Positions 17,262 through 28,667 of a stretch of DNA of 64,000 nt are shown here, one piece after another. The translations under genes and the position numbers were made by a program. Source of the stretch: Sulfolobus sp. E5-1-F (GTDB lineage Archaea; Thermoproteota; Thermoprotei_A; Sulfolobales; Sulfolobaceae); NCBI RefSeq assembly GCF_009601705.1, contig NZ_CP045687.1, positions 2,268,001 through 2,332,000 on the forward strand, read 5' to 3'. The notes below the pieces were generated by a model, which saw only the letters and a list, made by a program, of their open reading frames with translations, did not search any database and was not told the origin of the DNA. Each line of letters starts with the position of its first letter. The stretch's first letter is position 1.

Positions 17262-17891
17262 TTACGGTAATATATCCATAGTGAGGAACGGGTTTTTTAT
17301 TTTCTCATATCCCAACACTGTAAATGGACCGTGACCGGGATAGACTATTATTTCATCTTGTAATTTCTTTAATCTCTCTAAACTTTCTCTCAATAATTTC
17401 TCAGATCCACCTAAGTCTGTTCTACCAACTGTTCCGTAAAATAGCGTATCACCCGTAAAGATATATCCATTAGCTATGATACAAATACTCCCCATTGTGT
17501 GTCCTGGGGTTTCAATAATTTTTAACTTTTCTCCTCCTAGTTCTATTTCATCTCCCTCCTTTACGTAACCATCTGGTTTTACCACATCTGAAATTGATAG
17601 GTTAAGGAATGATTGGGCCATACTGCTTGCTCTCTTTAACAAGCCTAGGTCCTTTTCGTTAATTAGAAAAACTGAGGAAGGGAACTCGCTTTTCATTTGG
17701 TTTACTCCCATGACGTGGTCGAAGTGGCCATGTGTTGCTATAACATACTTTATGTTAATCTTCTCTTTTCTTACAGTTTGTATTAGTTCACTCATATCTC
17801 CTCCAGGATCTATTACTACCCCTTCCTTTTCGGCTATTATTAGGTAAGAGTTTGTTGCAAGTGGTCCAGTAATGAAATTTTTAACAATCAT
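17262..17891 (-). CDS. Metallo-beta-lactamase fold hydrolase (glyoxalase II-like)
   Basis: This 209-residue enzyme contains the metal motif THGHFDH (53-59), PGHTMGSI with the next metal histidine, [12 protein letters not shown] with the bridging aspartate, and PGHGPFT with the last histidine. These complete the two-metal site of the MBL fold. The size and motif spacing fit short glyoxalase II/persulfide dioxygenase-like hydrolases common in archaea. Hydrolysis of a thioester is the family's usual chemistry; the substrate here is unknown. The start is ATG 17891, and the gene is transcribed away from the LutA-like gene. Confidence 0.8.
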   Translation of the reverse strand: MIVKNFITGPLATNSYLIIAEKEGVVIDPGGDMSELIQTVRKEKINIKYVIATHGHFDHVMGVNQMKSEFPSSVFLINEKDLGLLKRASSMAQSFLNLSISDVVKPDGYVKEGDEIELGGEKLKIIETPGHTMGSICIIANGYIFTGDTLFYGTVGRTDLGGSEKLLRESLERLKKLQDEIIVYPGHGPFTVLGYEKIKNPFLTMDILP

Positions 17892-17955
17892 TATATATAA
17901 TCTTACACACGTTAGGATAAAAACTTATTATATGAGGAGTTGATAATTCAATTTA

Positions 17956-18858
17956 ATGATAGACGAAGATCAGCTCAATTTCATTAAAAAGAACTTAATG
18001 AAGTATTTAATGGAAGATTACCTCCCATTTCCAGTGAATAAAAGTGTTTGCCACGAATGGGCTAATGGTTTAAATATAAGGAAAGGAGGTGCTACAATAA
18101 TTTACACTGGCTGTTCTTATCAATTAGCTGAGTTAGGAAAGAAATTTGACGAAGTTTTGCCTACTTTATCTAAGTTTAAAGGTGTGGAAAAGTTTTCGTC
18201 ATTTCTAAAGGTCTTCTATAAGCCTAAGGATACGCGTTCGTATAAGATATTGAGGAATATCGCTTCAATCCTAAAGTCCAGCAATGTTGATTTCGGTTAT
18301 TTATATGAGGATGAGCCCTATAGTGGAACAATCCTATTGGAAATGGGCATGATGGATGAATTCAAGGAATATGCTAAGAAATTAGTTCAACTTTTTGATT
18401 CTTACGGCGTGAAGAGAATAATAACTGTAGATCCTCATACTCACTATACGCTCTATAGGATAAAGGAAATGAACTCTTCATCATGGAATGTGGAAATTGT
18501 AAACTACTTCGAACTCATTAAAAACGTCAAGGTAAAGGGGGAGGGGACTTTTGTATTTCACGATTCATGTCTTTATTCGAGGTTTCTAGGGATGAGGAAT
18601 TCCATTAGAGAAGTGATTAAAAACAGTGGAATAGTATTGAAGGAGGATGAGATGGTGACTGGTAAGGAGACATCAATGTGTTGTGGAGGTCCTTTGGCTC
18701 CAATAAATAAGGAGATTAGTGATAAGATAGCGAGGAATAGGGCTGAGGCTTTAAAAAGTGTTCACAACAAGGTTCTCTTAGCTTGTCCATTCTGTTACGC
18801 TAATCTTTCTCCTTATGTGGAAGCTTATGATTTCGCAGAGGTGGTAAGTGGTGAGTGA
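17956..18858 (+). CDS. LutA/GlpC-like iron-sulfur subunit with CCG domain
   Basis: This 300-residue protein has a C-terminal cysteine-rich CCG domain (HDSCLYSR, then MCCGGPLAP, then [11 protein letters not shown]), which binds an unusual Fe-S cluster in heterodisulfide reductase- and LutA-type proteins. The N-terminal half has only TGCSYQ, so the first CCG copy is degenerate. Its stop overlaps the next gene, a LutB-like protein, so the two form an operon. By analogy with LutABC they may oxidise L-lactate or another 2-hydroxyacid, but no LutC-like partner is adjacent. Confidence 0.7.
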   Translation: MIDEDQLNFIKKNLMKYLMEDYLPFPVNKSVCHEWANGLNIRKGGATIIYTGCSYQLAELGKKFDEVLPTLSKFKGVEKFSSFLKVFYKPKDTRSYKILRNIASILKSSNVDFGYLYEDEPYSGTILLEMGMMDEFKEYAKKLVQLFDSYGVKRIITVDPHTHYTLYRIKEMNSSSWNVEIVNYFELIKNVKVKGEGTFVFHDSCLYSRFLGMRNSIREVIKNSGIVLKEDEMVTGKETSMCCGGPLAPINKEISDKIARNRAEALKSVHNKVLLACPFCYANLSPYVEAYDFAEVVSGE

Positions 18859-20002
18859 TTGGGATATTGCAATAAAGAGGGGTGTAGAGCATAACGTTCC
18901 TAGGGTATTTAAGGTATTGAGAGAACATCCATATTTAGAGGATCTAGCTAGGAAGGTTAGAGAGGGAAAATTAGAGGTTCTTAGTAATCTAGATTATTAC
19001 ATAGAGATGACCATGAAGTCAGTGGAGAGGATTGGGGGTAAGGCGTATTTTGCGGAAAACGCTGAACAGGCTAGGGAAATTGTCGGTAAAATTGTAGGTA
19101 GTGGCAAGAGGGTGGTTATGGGAAAGTCAATGGTTGCGTATGAGACGGGAATTAGGAAGTATTTACAGTCAATAGGAAATGAGGTTTGGGAGACTGACTT
19201 AGGTGAATTGCTTATACAATTAGCTGACGAGCCTCCATCACATATAATTGCCCCCGCTGTACATATGACTAGGGAGAGAATAAGGGAGTTACTAAAGGAG
19301 AAATTGGGAGTAGATCCAGGGGATAAACATGAGGATATTGTTAAAGTTGCTAGGGAATTCTTGAGACAAAAGTTCTTGACAGCTGATATAGGAATTACTG
19401 GGGCTAATGCAGTAGCTGCAGATGCAGGGTCTATTGTTTTAGTGGAGAATGAGGGTAATATAAGGATGAGTAGTGTAGTTCCTCCAGTCCACATATCAAT
19501 TACTGGCGTGGAGAAGATTTTACCAAATTTAGAGTATGCAATTTACGAAGCCTTAGTTCAGGCAGCTTATGCTGGTCTATATCCTCCAACTTACATAAAC
19601 GTTACTTCTGGACCTTCATCAACTGGTGATGTTGAGCAAAAGAGGGTATCTCCAGCTCATGGCCCAAAGGAGTTTCACTTAATTTTAGTTGATAATGGTA
19701 GAAGAAAGGCTAATGAGGATCCAGTATTGAGGGAAGCGTTACTTTGTATAAGATGTGGCAGATGTCATTTTCATTGTCCAGTTTATAGGGCTTTAGATGG
19801 TAAATGGGGCGATCCTCCCTATTCTGGCCCAATGGGTGCAATGTGGAGTGGTGTAGTTTATAACGATTATAAGCCGGCTTTGCTTTGCTCTCATGCTGGT
19901 AACTGTAGGGAAGTATGTCCTATGAAAATAAATATTCCTAAGGTATTAGAATATTTGAAAAGTAAGTACTTTATGATGAAGGCTGGGACAAGGGAAAGGT
20001 GA
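18851..20002 (+). CDS. LutB-like LUD-domain protein with 2x[4Fe-4S] ferredoxin region
   Basis: The 383-residue product has an N-terminal LUD domain ([31 protein letters not shown]) and a C-terminal ferredoxin-like part with [17 protein letters not shown] and [15 protein letters not shown]. This is the LutB/YkgF order. I start at GTG 18851 because GAGGTGG (18838-18844) is six bases upstream; GTG 18848 is possible. It overlaps the LutA-like gene by eight bases. The pair is probably a cytoplasmic oxidoreductase module for lactate-like acids, passing electrons to the quinone pool. Typical LutB is about 470 residues, so this one is short. Confidence 0.72.
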   Translation: MSDWDIAIKRGVEHNVPRVFKVLREHPYLEDLARKVREGKLEVLSNLDYYIEMTMKSVERIGGKAYFAENAEQAREIVGKIVGSGKRVVMGKSMVAYETGIRKYLQSIGNEVWETDLGELLIQLADEPPSHIIAPAVHMTRERIRELLKEKLGVDPGDKHEDIVKVAREFLRQKFLTADIGITGANAVAADAGSIVLVENEGNIRMSSVVPPVHISITGVEKILPNLEYAIYEALVQAAYAGLYPPTYINVTSGPSSTGDVEQKRVSPAHGPKEFHLILVDNGRRKANEDPVLREALLCIRCGRCHFHCPVYRALDGKWGDPPYSGPMGAMWSGVVYNDYKPALLCSHAGNCREVCPMKINIPKVLEYLKSKYFMMKAGTRER

Positions 20003-20026
20003 CGAGGTAAAAAGTTATCTTGCTGA

Positions 20027-21490
20027 TTATTCTTGTGACACTATAGTTCCTCTTATTTTTATATCCCTTGTCATGCTCCCTATTATAACCATCATTAAAC
20101 CGGCTACTGATGCTATAAAGAACGTGAGTTGGAATGCGTAATCGGATGGAAGTTGAACTGGTAAAAACGTTTCTTGTCCATTTATCGTCATTGGATATAC
20201 TAAATATTGATAGTAAGTTGATAATAGAGATCCAGCAATTGATGGTCCAAAAGCTCCCCCGATTAGTCTAAATACCGTATTCATTCCAGTCGCAATTCCT
20301 AATACTCTTCTTTCAACTGAAAATGTTAGGATGTTTATTAATACAACGTTAAGCATTGCAGCTCCTAACGTGGCTAAGGAGGAAAGTATTATTATTGTTG
20401 CAAGACTATTTGAGGATCCTCCTATTGCTAGTAAACCTAAAATGAAATAGAAGAACGATAAAATTATGGATGAAATTACTACTATGAATTTAGTACCAGT
20501 TCTCAGTATAAGTCTAGAGGATAATAGGGCTCCTATCATTTGCATTAATGATACGGGCCACATTAGTAGTCCAGTGGTGAGAATATCTAGGTTGAATCCT
20601 ACTGGATTCGGAAGTTCAAGGAGATAAGTTATTGCTTGATATGCCATGAAGATACCAAACCCTGCTACAAACGCGGCTATATTCGCAGCTAATACGTTCT
20701 TTTCCCTTAACAAGTTTATTGAAATTAATGGAAATGGAGCCCTAATTTCGTATAATATAAATCCAAAGAAGAAGAATATTCCTATAAGTACTGTTGTTAA
20801 AAAGTCAAGGGATAACCAACCCCAAGTAGGAGCCTCTGAAAGTGCTATTGTCATTAATGCCAAAGAGAGTCCTAATATTAAAGCGCCTATGTAATCGATT
20901 TTAGTGTTTGGATTAGTGTACTTGCTTTCTCTAATTTCCCTAGATGTTAAATAAGTTAGTAATATTACAAACGGTATTATAAAGTGGTAATTATATTGCC
21001 ATCCTAAATCTTGAGCTACTGTTGCAGCTATTGGCAAACTTATTGCTGAGCCTATACCGAACATTGCGCTTACAATACCTTGGGCTCTTGGGACTAAATG
21101 TGGAGGAAATTCTTCCCTTATTAGGCTAAACGCTAGTGGAAACATTCCTAATCCAATTCCTTGAATTGTTCTGAAAATTATAAACAATGTAAAGTTTGGT
21201 GCGAATCCATCGAATGTAACAGCAATTGTGTAGATTATCATTACGTAAACTAATATACGTTTCTTCCCGTAAATGTCACCTAGTTTTCCTACAATTGGAT
21301 TTGAAATAACTCCACTAACTAGATATGCAGTTAAAACCCAACTTACAGTTGCCGTATTTACGTTGAAGTCGTTCGCAATTGTGGGTAAAGATGGTATTAG
21401 CATTGCTTCAGTGTACATTACTGCAATCGCTATTGGAGCTAGGATAAACAGTGCTCTGTAAGCGTATCTCAGATCGTAATTATCGGACAT
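20027..21490 (-). CDS. DHA2-family MFS exporter (14 helices)
   Basis: The 487-residue product has about 14 membrane helices and the DHA2 signatures AMLIPSLPTIANDF near the start and GKLGDIYGKKRILVYV as motif A. This suits multidrug or metabolite efflux by proton antiport. I start at ATG 21490: the TATA-like TTTATAAA lies near 21513-21520, about 26 bases upstream, giving a leaderless message. The open frame continues 35 codons further upstream to a point beyond this promoter, and that stretch looks non-coding. It is convergent with the LutB-like gene. The substrate is unknown. Confidence 0.8.
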   Translation of the reverse strand: MSDNYDLRYAYRALFILAPIAIAVMYTEAMLIPSLPTIANDFNVNTATVSWVLTAYLVSGVISNPIVGKLGDIYGKKRILVYVMIIYTIAVTFDGFAPNFTLFIIFRTIQGIGLGMFPLAFSLIREEFPPHLVPRAQGIVSAMFGIGSAISLPIAATVAQDLGWQYNYHFIIPFVILLTYLTSREIRESKYTNPNTKIDYIGALILGLSLALMTIALSEAPTWGWLSLDFLTTVLIGIFFFFGFILYEIRAPFPLISINLLREKNVLAANIAAFVAGFGIFMAYQAITYLLELPNPVGFNLDILTTGLLMWPVSLMQMIGALLSSRLILRTGTKFIVVISSIILSFFYFILGLLAIGGSSNSLATIIILSSLATLGAAMLNVVLINILTFSVERRVLGIATGMNTVFRLIGGAFGPSIAGSLLSTYYQYLVYPMTINGQETFLPVQLPSDYAFQLTFFIASVAGLMMVIIGSMTRDIKIRGTIVSQE

Positions 21491-21964
21491 TAAGATATAT
21501 CTTTTTGAGTAATTTATAAACTTTATTTCATTGGCTTTTAACTTTATGGAGTTAGAGTGGAAAGTCCTCTTCCATAACGGTAGACCCAAGATCACCCCCT
21601 TAAAAATAAATCTACAGTATTACTAAGCGTTTTCTCTAATTTAACTAAAAATACTCTATATTGAATATATTATTAGTAAGTGAGAGAATGGATAAAAGCC
21701 TGAAATCCTCCTTCTTCACGTTACTCTTGAACAAGGTGAAGAGGGAATAGAGGAGCATTGCCAATAAGAAGGTCAACGTGCGAAACGCGAACTTTGTCGA
21801 ACTGGTGTACAGAGAGGACTTTTCAACTTTGTGAGGATGCCTTTCTCACACTAATAACTCTTAAACGAAATTGCATAAATTATAAGGGTCAAAAGATAAG
21901 AATGAGTTAAACTTTTAACTAGCGCTAAGTTAAACATTTATACTTACAATTTAACATTTACTCC
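21491..21964. other. Intergenic region with transposase remnant, 474 bp
   Basis: Between the DHA2 gene and vapB there is no intact gene. It includes a minus-strand transposase-like tail (21645-21845, separate entry) and the vapB promoter: two TTTAACA/TTAAACATTTAT stretches lie at 21909-21960 just before GTG 21965. Confidence 0.45.
21645..21845 (-). pseudogene. Decayed transposase C-terminus (IS4/ISH3-like)
   Basis: On the minus strand, 66 codons without a start are open between stops. They contain TKFAFRTLTFLLAMLLYSLF and FKSNVKKEDFRLLSIL. A hydrophobic helix after a basic segment is typical of the C-terminal end of DDE transposases of the IS4/ISH3 group found in Sulfolobus. No inverted ends or catalytic residues remain here. 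The family assignment is from memory of the pattern. Confidence 0.4.
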
Positions 21965-22210
21965 GTGGAAAGACATAAAGTGAAGGTTTATAAAAAAGGA
22001 ATAATAGTTATTCCTAAGGAAATAAGGGAAAAGCTTGGAATAAAAGAGGGAGATATAATAGAATTAGTCGTTAATGGAGATAAGATAAGTATAGAAAAGC
22101 CTTTGACACTTTTGGACCTTTTTGGAATAGACGGAGATGATGCTTTAGAAATTGCTAAGGAGATAGTTAAGGAAAGGAGGAAAGAAGTTGAGAGAGAAAT
22201 ACGTTCTTGA
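21965..22210 (+). CDS. vapB: VapB antitoxin (AbrB/SpoVT fold)
   Basis: This 81-residue protein starts with the swapped-hairpin DNA-binding domain KVKVYKKGIIVIPKEIREKLGIKEGDIIELVV, typical of AbrB-type antitoxins, and ends in a charged helix (IAKEIVKERRKEVEREI) that would bind the toxin. It starts at GTG 21965 directly after an AT-rich promoter, so it is probably leaderless. It overlaps vapC by 23 bases. Antitoxins of this type usually repress their own promoter together with the toxin; that autoregulation is inferred. Confidence 0.85.
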   Translation: MERHKVKVYKKGIIVIPKEIREKLGIKEGDIIELVVNGDKISIEKPLTLLDLFGIDGDDALEIAKEIVKERRKEVEREIRS

Positions 22211-22589
22211 TGCAGGACCTCTATCTTTATTATTTGCCGGAAGAAAAGAAATTAAAAAGTATTTTGAAGAAATTTATACTGGCAATGCGATAATCTATAT
22301 GAGTGAAGTAAATTTAGCTGAATTTCTATATATTTATATTTTAAAGAAGGGAAAAGATGTTGCGTTAGCTAGACATAGATACATTAGAAATTCTCCAATT
22401 AAAGTAATATATCCCAATGAAAGAATAACTGAAAATGCTGCTTTATTGAAGAGTAAATATTCTTATTTATCACTAGCTGATGCATTTCTAATAGCTACAG
22501 CAAAGGAAGTCAAAGGGAAAGTTATTACTACTGACGAAGACATAGAAAAGACTAAAGAAGTTGAAACAATAAAAATTCCTTTAGATTAA
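22188..22589 (+). CDS. vapC: VapC toxin (PIN-domain RNase)
   Basis: This 133-residue PIN-domain protein has the acidic metal-binding residues in order: D8 (VLDAGPL), E40/E45 (SEVNLAEF), D98 (LADAFLIATA) and D116/D118 (TTDEDI). All catalytic positions look intact. It starts at TTG 22188, supported by GGAGG at 22176-22180 inside the end of vapB. Toxins of this family cut RNA when released from VapB. Which RNA is targeted cannot be told. Confidence 0.88.
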   Translation: MREKYVLDAGPLSLLFAGRKEIKKYFEEIYTGNAIIYMSEVNLAEFLYIYILKKGKDVALARHRYIRNSPIKVIYPNERITENAALLKSKYSYLSLADAFLIATAKEVKGKVITTDEDIEKTKEVETIKIPLD

Positions 22590-22818
22590 AGTTGACTAAT
22601 TGAATGTATTTGAGAGTATAACCATTAAACTACGAACTATATTTCTGCTTTAAACTACACTAAAATTATCTAAAATTGTATATGTATCTTTCCTTGTAAT
22701 TGAATTTAGTGCACATCATATCGCATGAAATATTATAGTGGTGATAATTTTCTATTTCTTGTCAACTTCGACAACGTTATGAGCGTTATAGTGTAAAGTA
22801 CTTTTATACATAAGATGA

Positions 22819-24777
<1,959 letters not shown>

Positions 24778-24854
24778 GGAAGATTTTCTTTCCTTAATAT
24801 AATTTCTATTCTAACTGAATAGATTATCTCTAACGCTTATGAGGGAGTTGACCC

Positions 24855-26078
24855 TTAAGGAGAGCATTCTCGTAAAATATCAAGGATTTTTTTCATTCTA
24901 TCTTCTGCGCTTTCGTGATACCCTACTATACCCTTTTTAATAATACTTAAAGATGAGACAATTTTAGATTCGTTACTCAATGGTCTTATTTCATCGTCAT
25001 CGTAAACGAATATTTCATCTTCACTATATGGTACATCGTAGAAATCGTGATATAATATTAATCCATTATTCTCTCTCATTATCTCGTTTATCTCACTTCT
25101 CTTCTTCTCTAGCGTTTCATAACATTTACCCGTTATATCCTTTTTGTATCTCTTAAAGCCCTTTCTGTAAACTATTGCGTCGAAGAATTCCTTCCCAGCC
25201 TCATTCAATTTAGAAATAATTAGAACGTCATTCAGCTTTAAGTAATTTTCAGGTATGATATTAGGTATAAGATTTTTTTGTATCAATTTAGCTATCGCGT
25301 GAGATAACACAGCGTTATATAATCCTACCACACTATGAAAATAAATTGTCTCATACATGTACATCCTAGCCAAGAGGAATTGTTCAACAACTGGTATAGC
25401 TTTTTTCAATACTGCTAACTTTCCATTAACGTAAATTAATGATCTCTTAATCCTTTCGATATCGAAGTTTCCGTATCCCACACCAGCGAAATAAGAATCC
25501 CTCAGCAAGTAATCTCCCCTATCTGCATCTAATGGACTTGAAATTATTTGTGAGGCTAAGCTTTCCTCTTTAGTCTTTGGAGTAGACGATATCACCCTTT
25601 GTACGAAATTCACAACATCATAATTCTTAGACAGTTTATCAAGATAATTACCCAAGTGATAGTCTATAACTCTATTCCCAAATATCACATGAGTTTTCTT
25701 TCCATAATATTCTACATCAATCCCATACACTTCCTTAGTTAAGGATAATGCGTTTTCAAAAGTGTGAGAAAAGGGTAGATGTCCTATGTCATGAAGTAAA
25801 CCAGCTAAACCTACTAATTTCAAATACTCATCATTAACAAAATCTAAATCAGTGTATTGTTCAGAATTTATCTTAATGTACTTGGTAAGTTCCTTGGCTA
25901 AGTGCATTACTCCTAAACTATGTTCAAACCTAGTATGTCTCATTCCCGGATACACTAAGTAGGCTAATCCAGTTTGTGTAACGTATCTTAACCTCTGAAA
26001 TATTTCAGTAGAAATAATTGATAATACAAAATCCTCAACCTCAATATAACCATGAATTGGATCTCTTATAATCTTCAT
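24855..26078 (-). CDS. HD-domain phosphohydrolase (dGTPase/SAMHD1-like)
   Basis: This 407-residue protein begins KIIRDPIHGYIEVEDF, the N-terminal motif of the archaeal/bacterial SAMHD1-like HD family. It carries the metal residues H53 (RHTRFEHSLGV), H96-D97 (LLHDIGH) and a later Asp in the SPLDADRGDYLLRDS block. Family members remove triphosphate from dNTPs. I start at ATG 26078, since the motif follows at once; the frame runs 12 more codons into the divergent araD promoter. The link with sugar genes is probably only position. Function is inferred from the fold. Confidence 0.8.
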   Translation of the reverse strand: MKIIRDPIHGYIEVEDFVLSIISTEIFQRLRYVTQTGLAYLVYPGMRHTRFEHSLGVMHLAKELTKYIKINSEQYTDLDFVNDEYLKLVGLAGLLHDIGHLPFSHTFENALSLTKEVYGIDVEYYGKKTHVIFGNRVIDYHLGNYLDKLSKNYDVVNFVQRVISSTPKTKEESLASQIISSPLDADRGDYLLRDSYFAGVGYGNFDIERIKRSLIYVNGKLAVLKKAIPVVEQFLLARMYMYETIYFHSVVGLYNAVLSHAIAKLIQKNLIPNIIPENYLKLNDVLIISKLNEAGKEFFDAIVYRKGFKRYKKDITGKCYETLEKKRSEINEIMRENNGLILYHDFYDVPYSEDEIFVYDDDEIRPLSNESKIVSSLSIIKKGIVGYHESAEDRMKKILDILRECSP

Positions 26079-26141
26079 TAAAAATAAATTCGCAAAAGTA
26101 CTTATTAACTTCACTTAAACTTTACCTTGTTAGGATTCATG

Positions 26142-26149
26142 TTTATAAG
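26142..26149 (+). promoter_or_regulatory. araD TATA box with adjacent CATGTT half-site
   Basis: TTTATAAG is centred about 26 bases before ATG 26172. CATGTT (26138-26143), half of the AACATGTT ARA-box palindrome, overlaps its upstream edge. This fits an arabinose-responsive leaderless promoter, although the full palindrome is not present. Confidence 0.45.
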
Positions 26150-26171
26150 TATAAAATGGCCTCTTACTATT

Positions 26172-27293
26172 ATGATAAAAAATATCAGAACGTATAAGTT
26201 ATGTTACGAAGGAATAAACGATGAAAAGGATGCTTTAGCAATTAAAGGTTTAGCAGAGCATCCCATGGAGATTGTAGTAACTGAAATCGAGACTTCCGAT
26301 GGTTACGTAGGTTATGGTGAGTCATTAGCATATGGCTGTTCTGATGTAGTTCAAGTCATGATAGAGAAAGTATTGAAACCGTTGCTTCTTAAAGAAGATG
26401 AGGAACTCATAGAATACTTATGGGATAAAATGTATAAAGCTACTCTAAGGTTCGGAAGAAGAGGAATAGCCATAGCTGGAATTAGTGGAGTAGATACCGC
26501 CCTATGGGACATAATGGGAAAGAAGGCAAAGAAACCAATTTATAAGTTACTTGGGGGAAGTAAAACGAAAGTAAGGGCTTACATAACTGGCGGTTACTAT
26601 TCGGAAAAGAAAGATCTTGAAAAACTTAAGGATGAGGAAGCGTACTACGTTAAAATGGGATTTAAGGGAATTAAGGTAAAAATCGGTGCGAAAAGTATGG
26701 AGGAAGATATCGAGAGGCTTAAGGTAATTAGGGAAGTAGTTGGAGAAGAAGTCAAAATAGCCGTTGACGCTAACAACGTTTATACATTTGAAGAAGCCTT
26801 AGAGATGGGAAGAAAATTAGAGAAGTTGGGTATCTGGTTCTTTGAAGAACCAATTCAAACTGATTATCTTGATTTAAGTGCAAGACTTGCAGAGGAGTTG
26901 GAAGTTCCAATTGCTGGTTACGAAACTGCTTATACCAGATGGGAATTTTACGAAATAATGAGAAAGAGAGCAGTCGATATTGTACAAACTGATGTAATGT
27001 GGACGGGTGGAATATCTGAAATGATGAAAATAGGTAATATGGCAAAGGTAATGGGATATCCGTTAATTCCACATTATTCAGCGGGAGGTATATCGCTTAT
27101 TGGTAATTTGCATGTTGCAGCGGCATTAAATTCACCTTGGATAGAGATGCACCTAAGGAAAAATGACTTAAGAGACAAAATATTCAAGGAAAGCATAGAA
27201 ATTGACAATGGCCACCTTGTCGTTCCCGATAGACCGGGATTAGGTTATACGATTAGAGAGGGAGTTTTGGAAGAGTACAAATGCAAGTCATGA
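26172..27293 (+). CDS. araD: D-arabinonate dehydratase (enolase superfamily)
   Basis: This 373-residue enzyme of the mandelate racemase branch removes water from D-arabinonate to give 2-keto-3-deoxy-D-arabinonate, the second step of D-arabinose oxidation in Sulfolobus. It shows the catalytic lysine block (GIKVKIG), the metal ligands (VDANNVYTFEEA, WFFEEPI, then AGYET) and PHYSAGG. The start is ATG 26172. An upstream in-frame TTG exists but lies in the promoter, and the TATA box spacing fits 26172 exactly. It matches my memory of SSO3124. The same enzyme class may also act on related aldonates such as L-fuconate. Confidence 0.88.
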   Translation: MIKNIRTYKLCYEGINDEKDALAIKGLAEHPMEIVVTEIETSDGYVGYGESLAYGCSDVVQVMIEKVLKPLLLKEDEELIEYLWDKMYKATLRFGRRGIAIAGISGVDTALWDIMGKKAKKPIYKLLGGSKTKVRAYITGGYYSEKKDLEKLKDEEAYYVKMGFKGIKVKIGAKSMEEDIERLKVIREVVGEEVKIAVDANNVYTFEEALEMGRKLEKLGIWFFEEPIQTDYLDLSARLAEELEVPIAGYETAYTRWEFYEIMRKRAVDIVQTDVMWTGGISEMMKIGNMAKVMGYPLIPHYSAGGISLIGNLHVAAALNSPWIEMHLRKNDLRDKIFKESIEIDNGHLVVPDRPGLGYTIREGVLEEYKCKS

Positions 27294-27328
27294 ATTATTT
27301 TTTATCCCAATAATTAGAACTTTCTATC

Positions 27329-28663
27329 ATGGAGAGAATAGGAGATTTACTTTCTAACCTTCCTACGGATTATGCTAAGGCATTAATTCAAATACTAACT
27401 GCTGATAATTGGAATAGACTAGATAGAGACGTTAACTTCTATCAGTTAGGTTTGGGTATAGGAAAAGTTGCAAATAGAATTAATAAGGAGACACTAAAGG
27501 TGCTCGTTAAGTCCTGTGAATATTATCAAAGCTTATGTAGAGGAATAGCGAGAGGAATGGATGGAATCGAATTAGACAAGGATTTAGTACTATATTTAGG
27601 AAATTTGAGCCCAATTATGGCAATGGAATTATTAGCGAATCTAGAACTTTACAAATATCCAGACATTATGAAGATGTTAGCTGTCAACGTCGCTCAATTA
27701 AAGCATATTCCAAATGTGGGGAGTAATATTGCAAGGCAATTCGATAAATTACCTTTTGAGATAAGGAAGCAGATATTAGATATATTTAAGGATAATTCAA
27801 TGTTCCTCTATGAGTTTTTGCAATCAGTCAACCTAAACAAGGTAGATAACATTGAAAACTTCTTGAACAAAATTAAGGAAGTTGACGAGATAATAGGTTA
27901 TAGATTTTATGAAGTTAACGATAAAATAAAGGAAAAATTACTCAATTTTCCAAGTATTAGCGTAGGAGTAGGGAAAGGCTTTCAAAACTTGTCATATCAC
28001 TGGAAGATGAAGGTTATGGAAAAAGTTAAAAGGGATAAGGAATTCGCTAAAGGCTTTCTATCATCGATTGATTTGTCTTTATTAGAAGATGAATTCTTGG
28101 ACATAATAATTAAGATAGGTGAAAATGATTTGGAATTATCCAGAGTTTTAGGTAGAAATTTTGGAAATTCTCTGCCATCTTTGACTGAGGATTTAAAAAG
28201 TCTTGCTTTTAACATGGCTCAACGAAATCCCGATTTCGCACGCGGGTTCGGGGAAGGTATAAGTGAATCTTTAGGGAGTTTCATTGGTTTCATCAGAGGT
28301 AAGGTTTATGAATTAAAGAAGGAAGATCAAGAAAAGGTTCTGGATTTAGCCTTATCTAACGATAACTTCGCTAATGGGCTTCTAACTACATTCAATGCAA
28401 TATTCTTTTTTGACAATAAAGATAAGGTATTAGAGTTGATGATTAAGCATCAAGAATATTTACAATCATTTATAGAACAAATTGGAAGAAGAATAAATGA
28501 TTTTGATCTATTCAAACTTCTCTCTTTAAATAGTAAGTTAACATTAGAACTAGGTAAAATATTATGCAGAAACTTCATTTACTTAAGCAAGAAAAATAAG
28601 GAACTTGTATTGGAGTGGCTATCAAAAAATATTGAACTGAGAGAGGGATTCTTACAATGTTGA
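27329..28663 (+). CDS. All-helical repeat protein of unknown function
   Basis: The 444-residue product has no recognised domain. It is strongly helical, and a motif with the pattern 'aromatic/Leu-A-x-G-F/I-G-x-x-hydrophobic' recurs every 30-45 residues: QLGLGIGKVANRI, SLCRGIARGM, VGVGKGFQNL, EFAKGFLSSI, FARGFGEGIS, FANGLLTTF. This suggests a solenoid of paired helices, a likely protein-binding scaffold. It has no signal peptide or membrane helix. It follows araD by 35 bases on the same strand and may be cotranscribed, and it ends four bases before a convergent transporter. Confidence 0.6.
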   Translation: MERIGDLLSNLPTDYAKALIQILTADNWNRLDRDVNFYQLGLGIGKVANRINKETLKVLVKSCEYYQSLCRGIARGMDGIELDKDLVLYLGNLSPIMAMELLANLELYKYPDIMKMLAVNVAQLKHIPNVGSNIARQFDKLPFEIRKQILDIFKDNSMFLYEFLQSVNLNKVDNIENFLNKIKEVDEIIGYRFYEVNDKIKEKLLNFPSISVGVGKGFQNLSYHWKMKVMEKVKRDKEFAKGFLSSIDLSLLEDEFLDIIIKIGENDLELSRVLGRNFGNSLPSLTEDLKSLAFNMAQRNPDFARGFGEGISESLGSFIGFIRGKVYELKKEDQEKVLDLALSNDNFANGLLTTFNAIFFFDNKDKVLELMIKHQEYLQSFIEQIGRRINDFDLFKLLSLNSKLTLELGKILCRNFIYLSKKNKELVLEWLSKNIELREGFLQC

Positions 28664-28667
28664 ACTT

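Noticed and set aside
18997-19494. Long minus-strand open frame of about 165 codons inside the LutB-like gene
   Set aside because: It lies wholly within a well-supported gene whose motifs fix the frame; its peptide is Ser/Leu/Thr-rich and lacks domains, so it is a shadow.
26127-26171. A 15-codon upstream extension of araD from a TTG
   Set aside because: The stretch contains the TATA box (26142-26149), which is about 26 bases from ATG 26172. The extension is promoter DNA.
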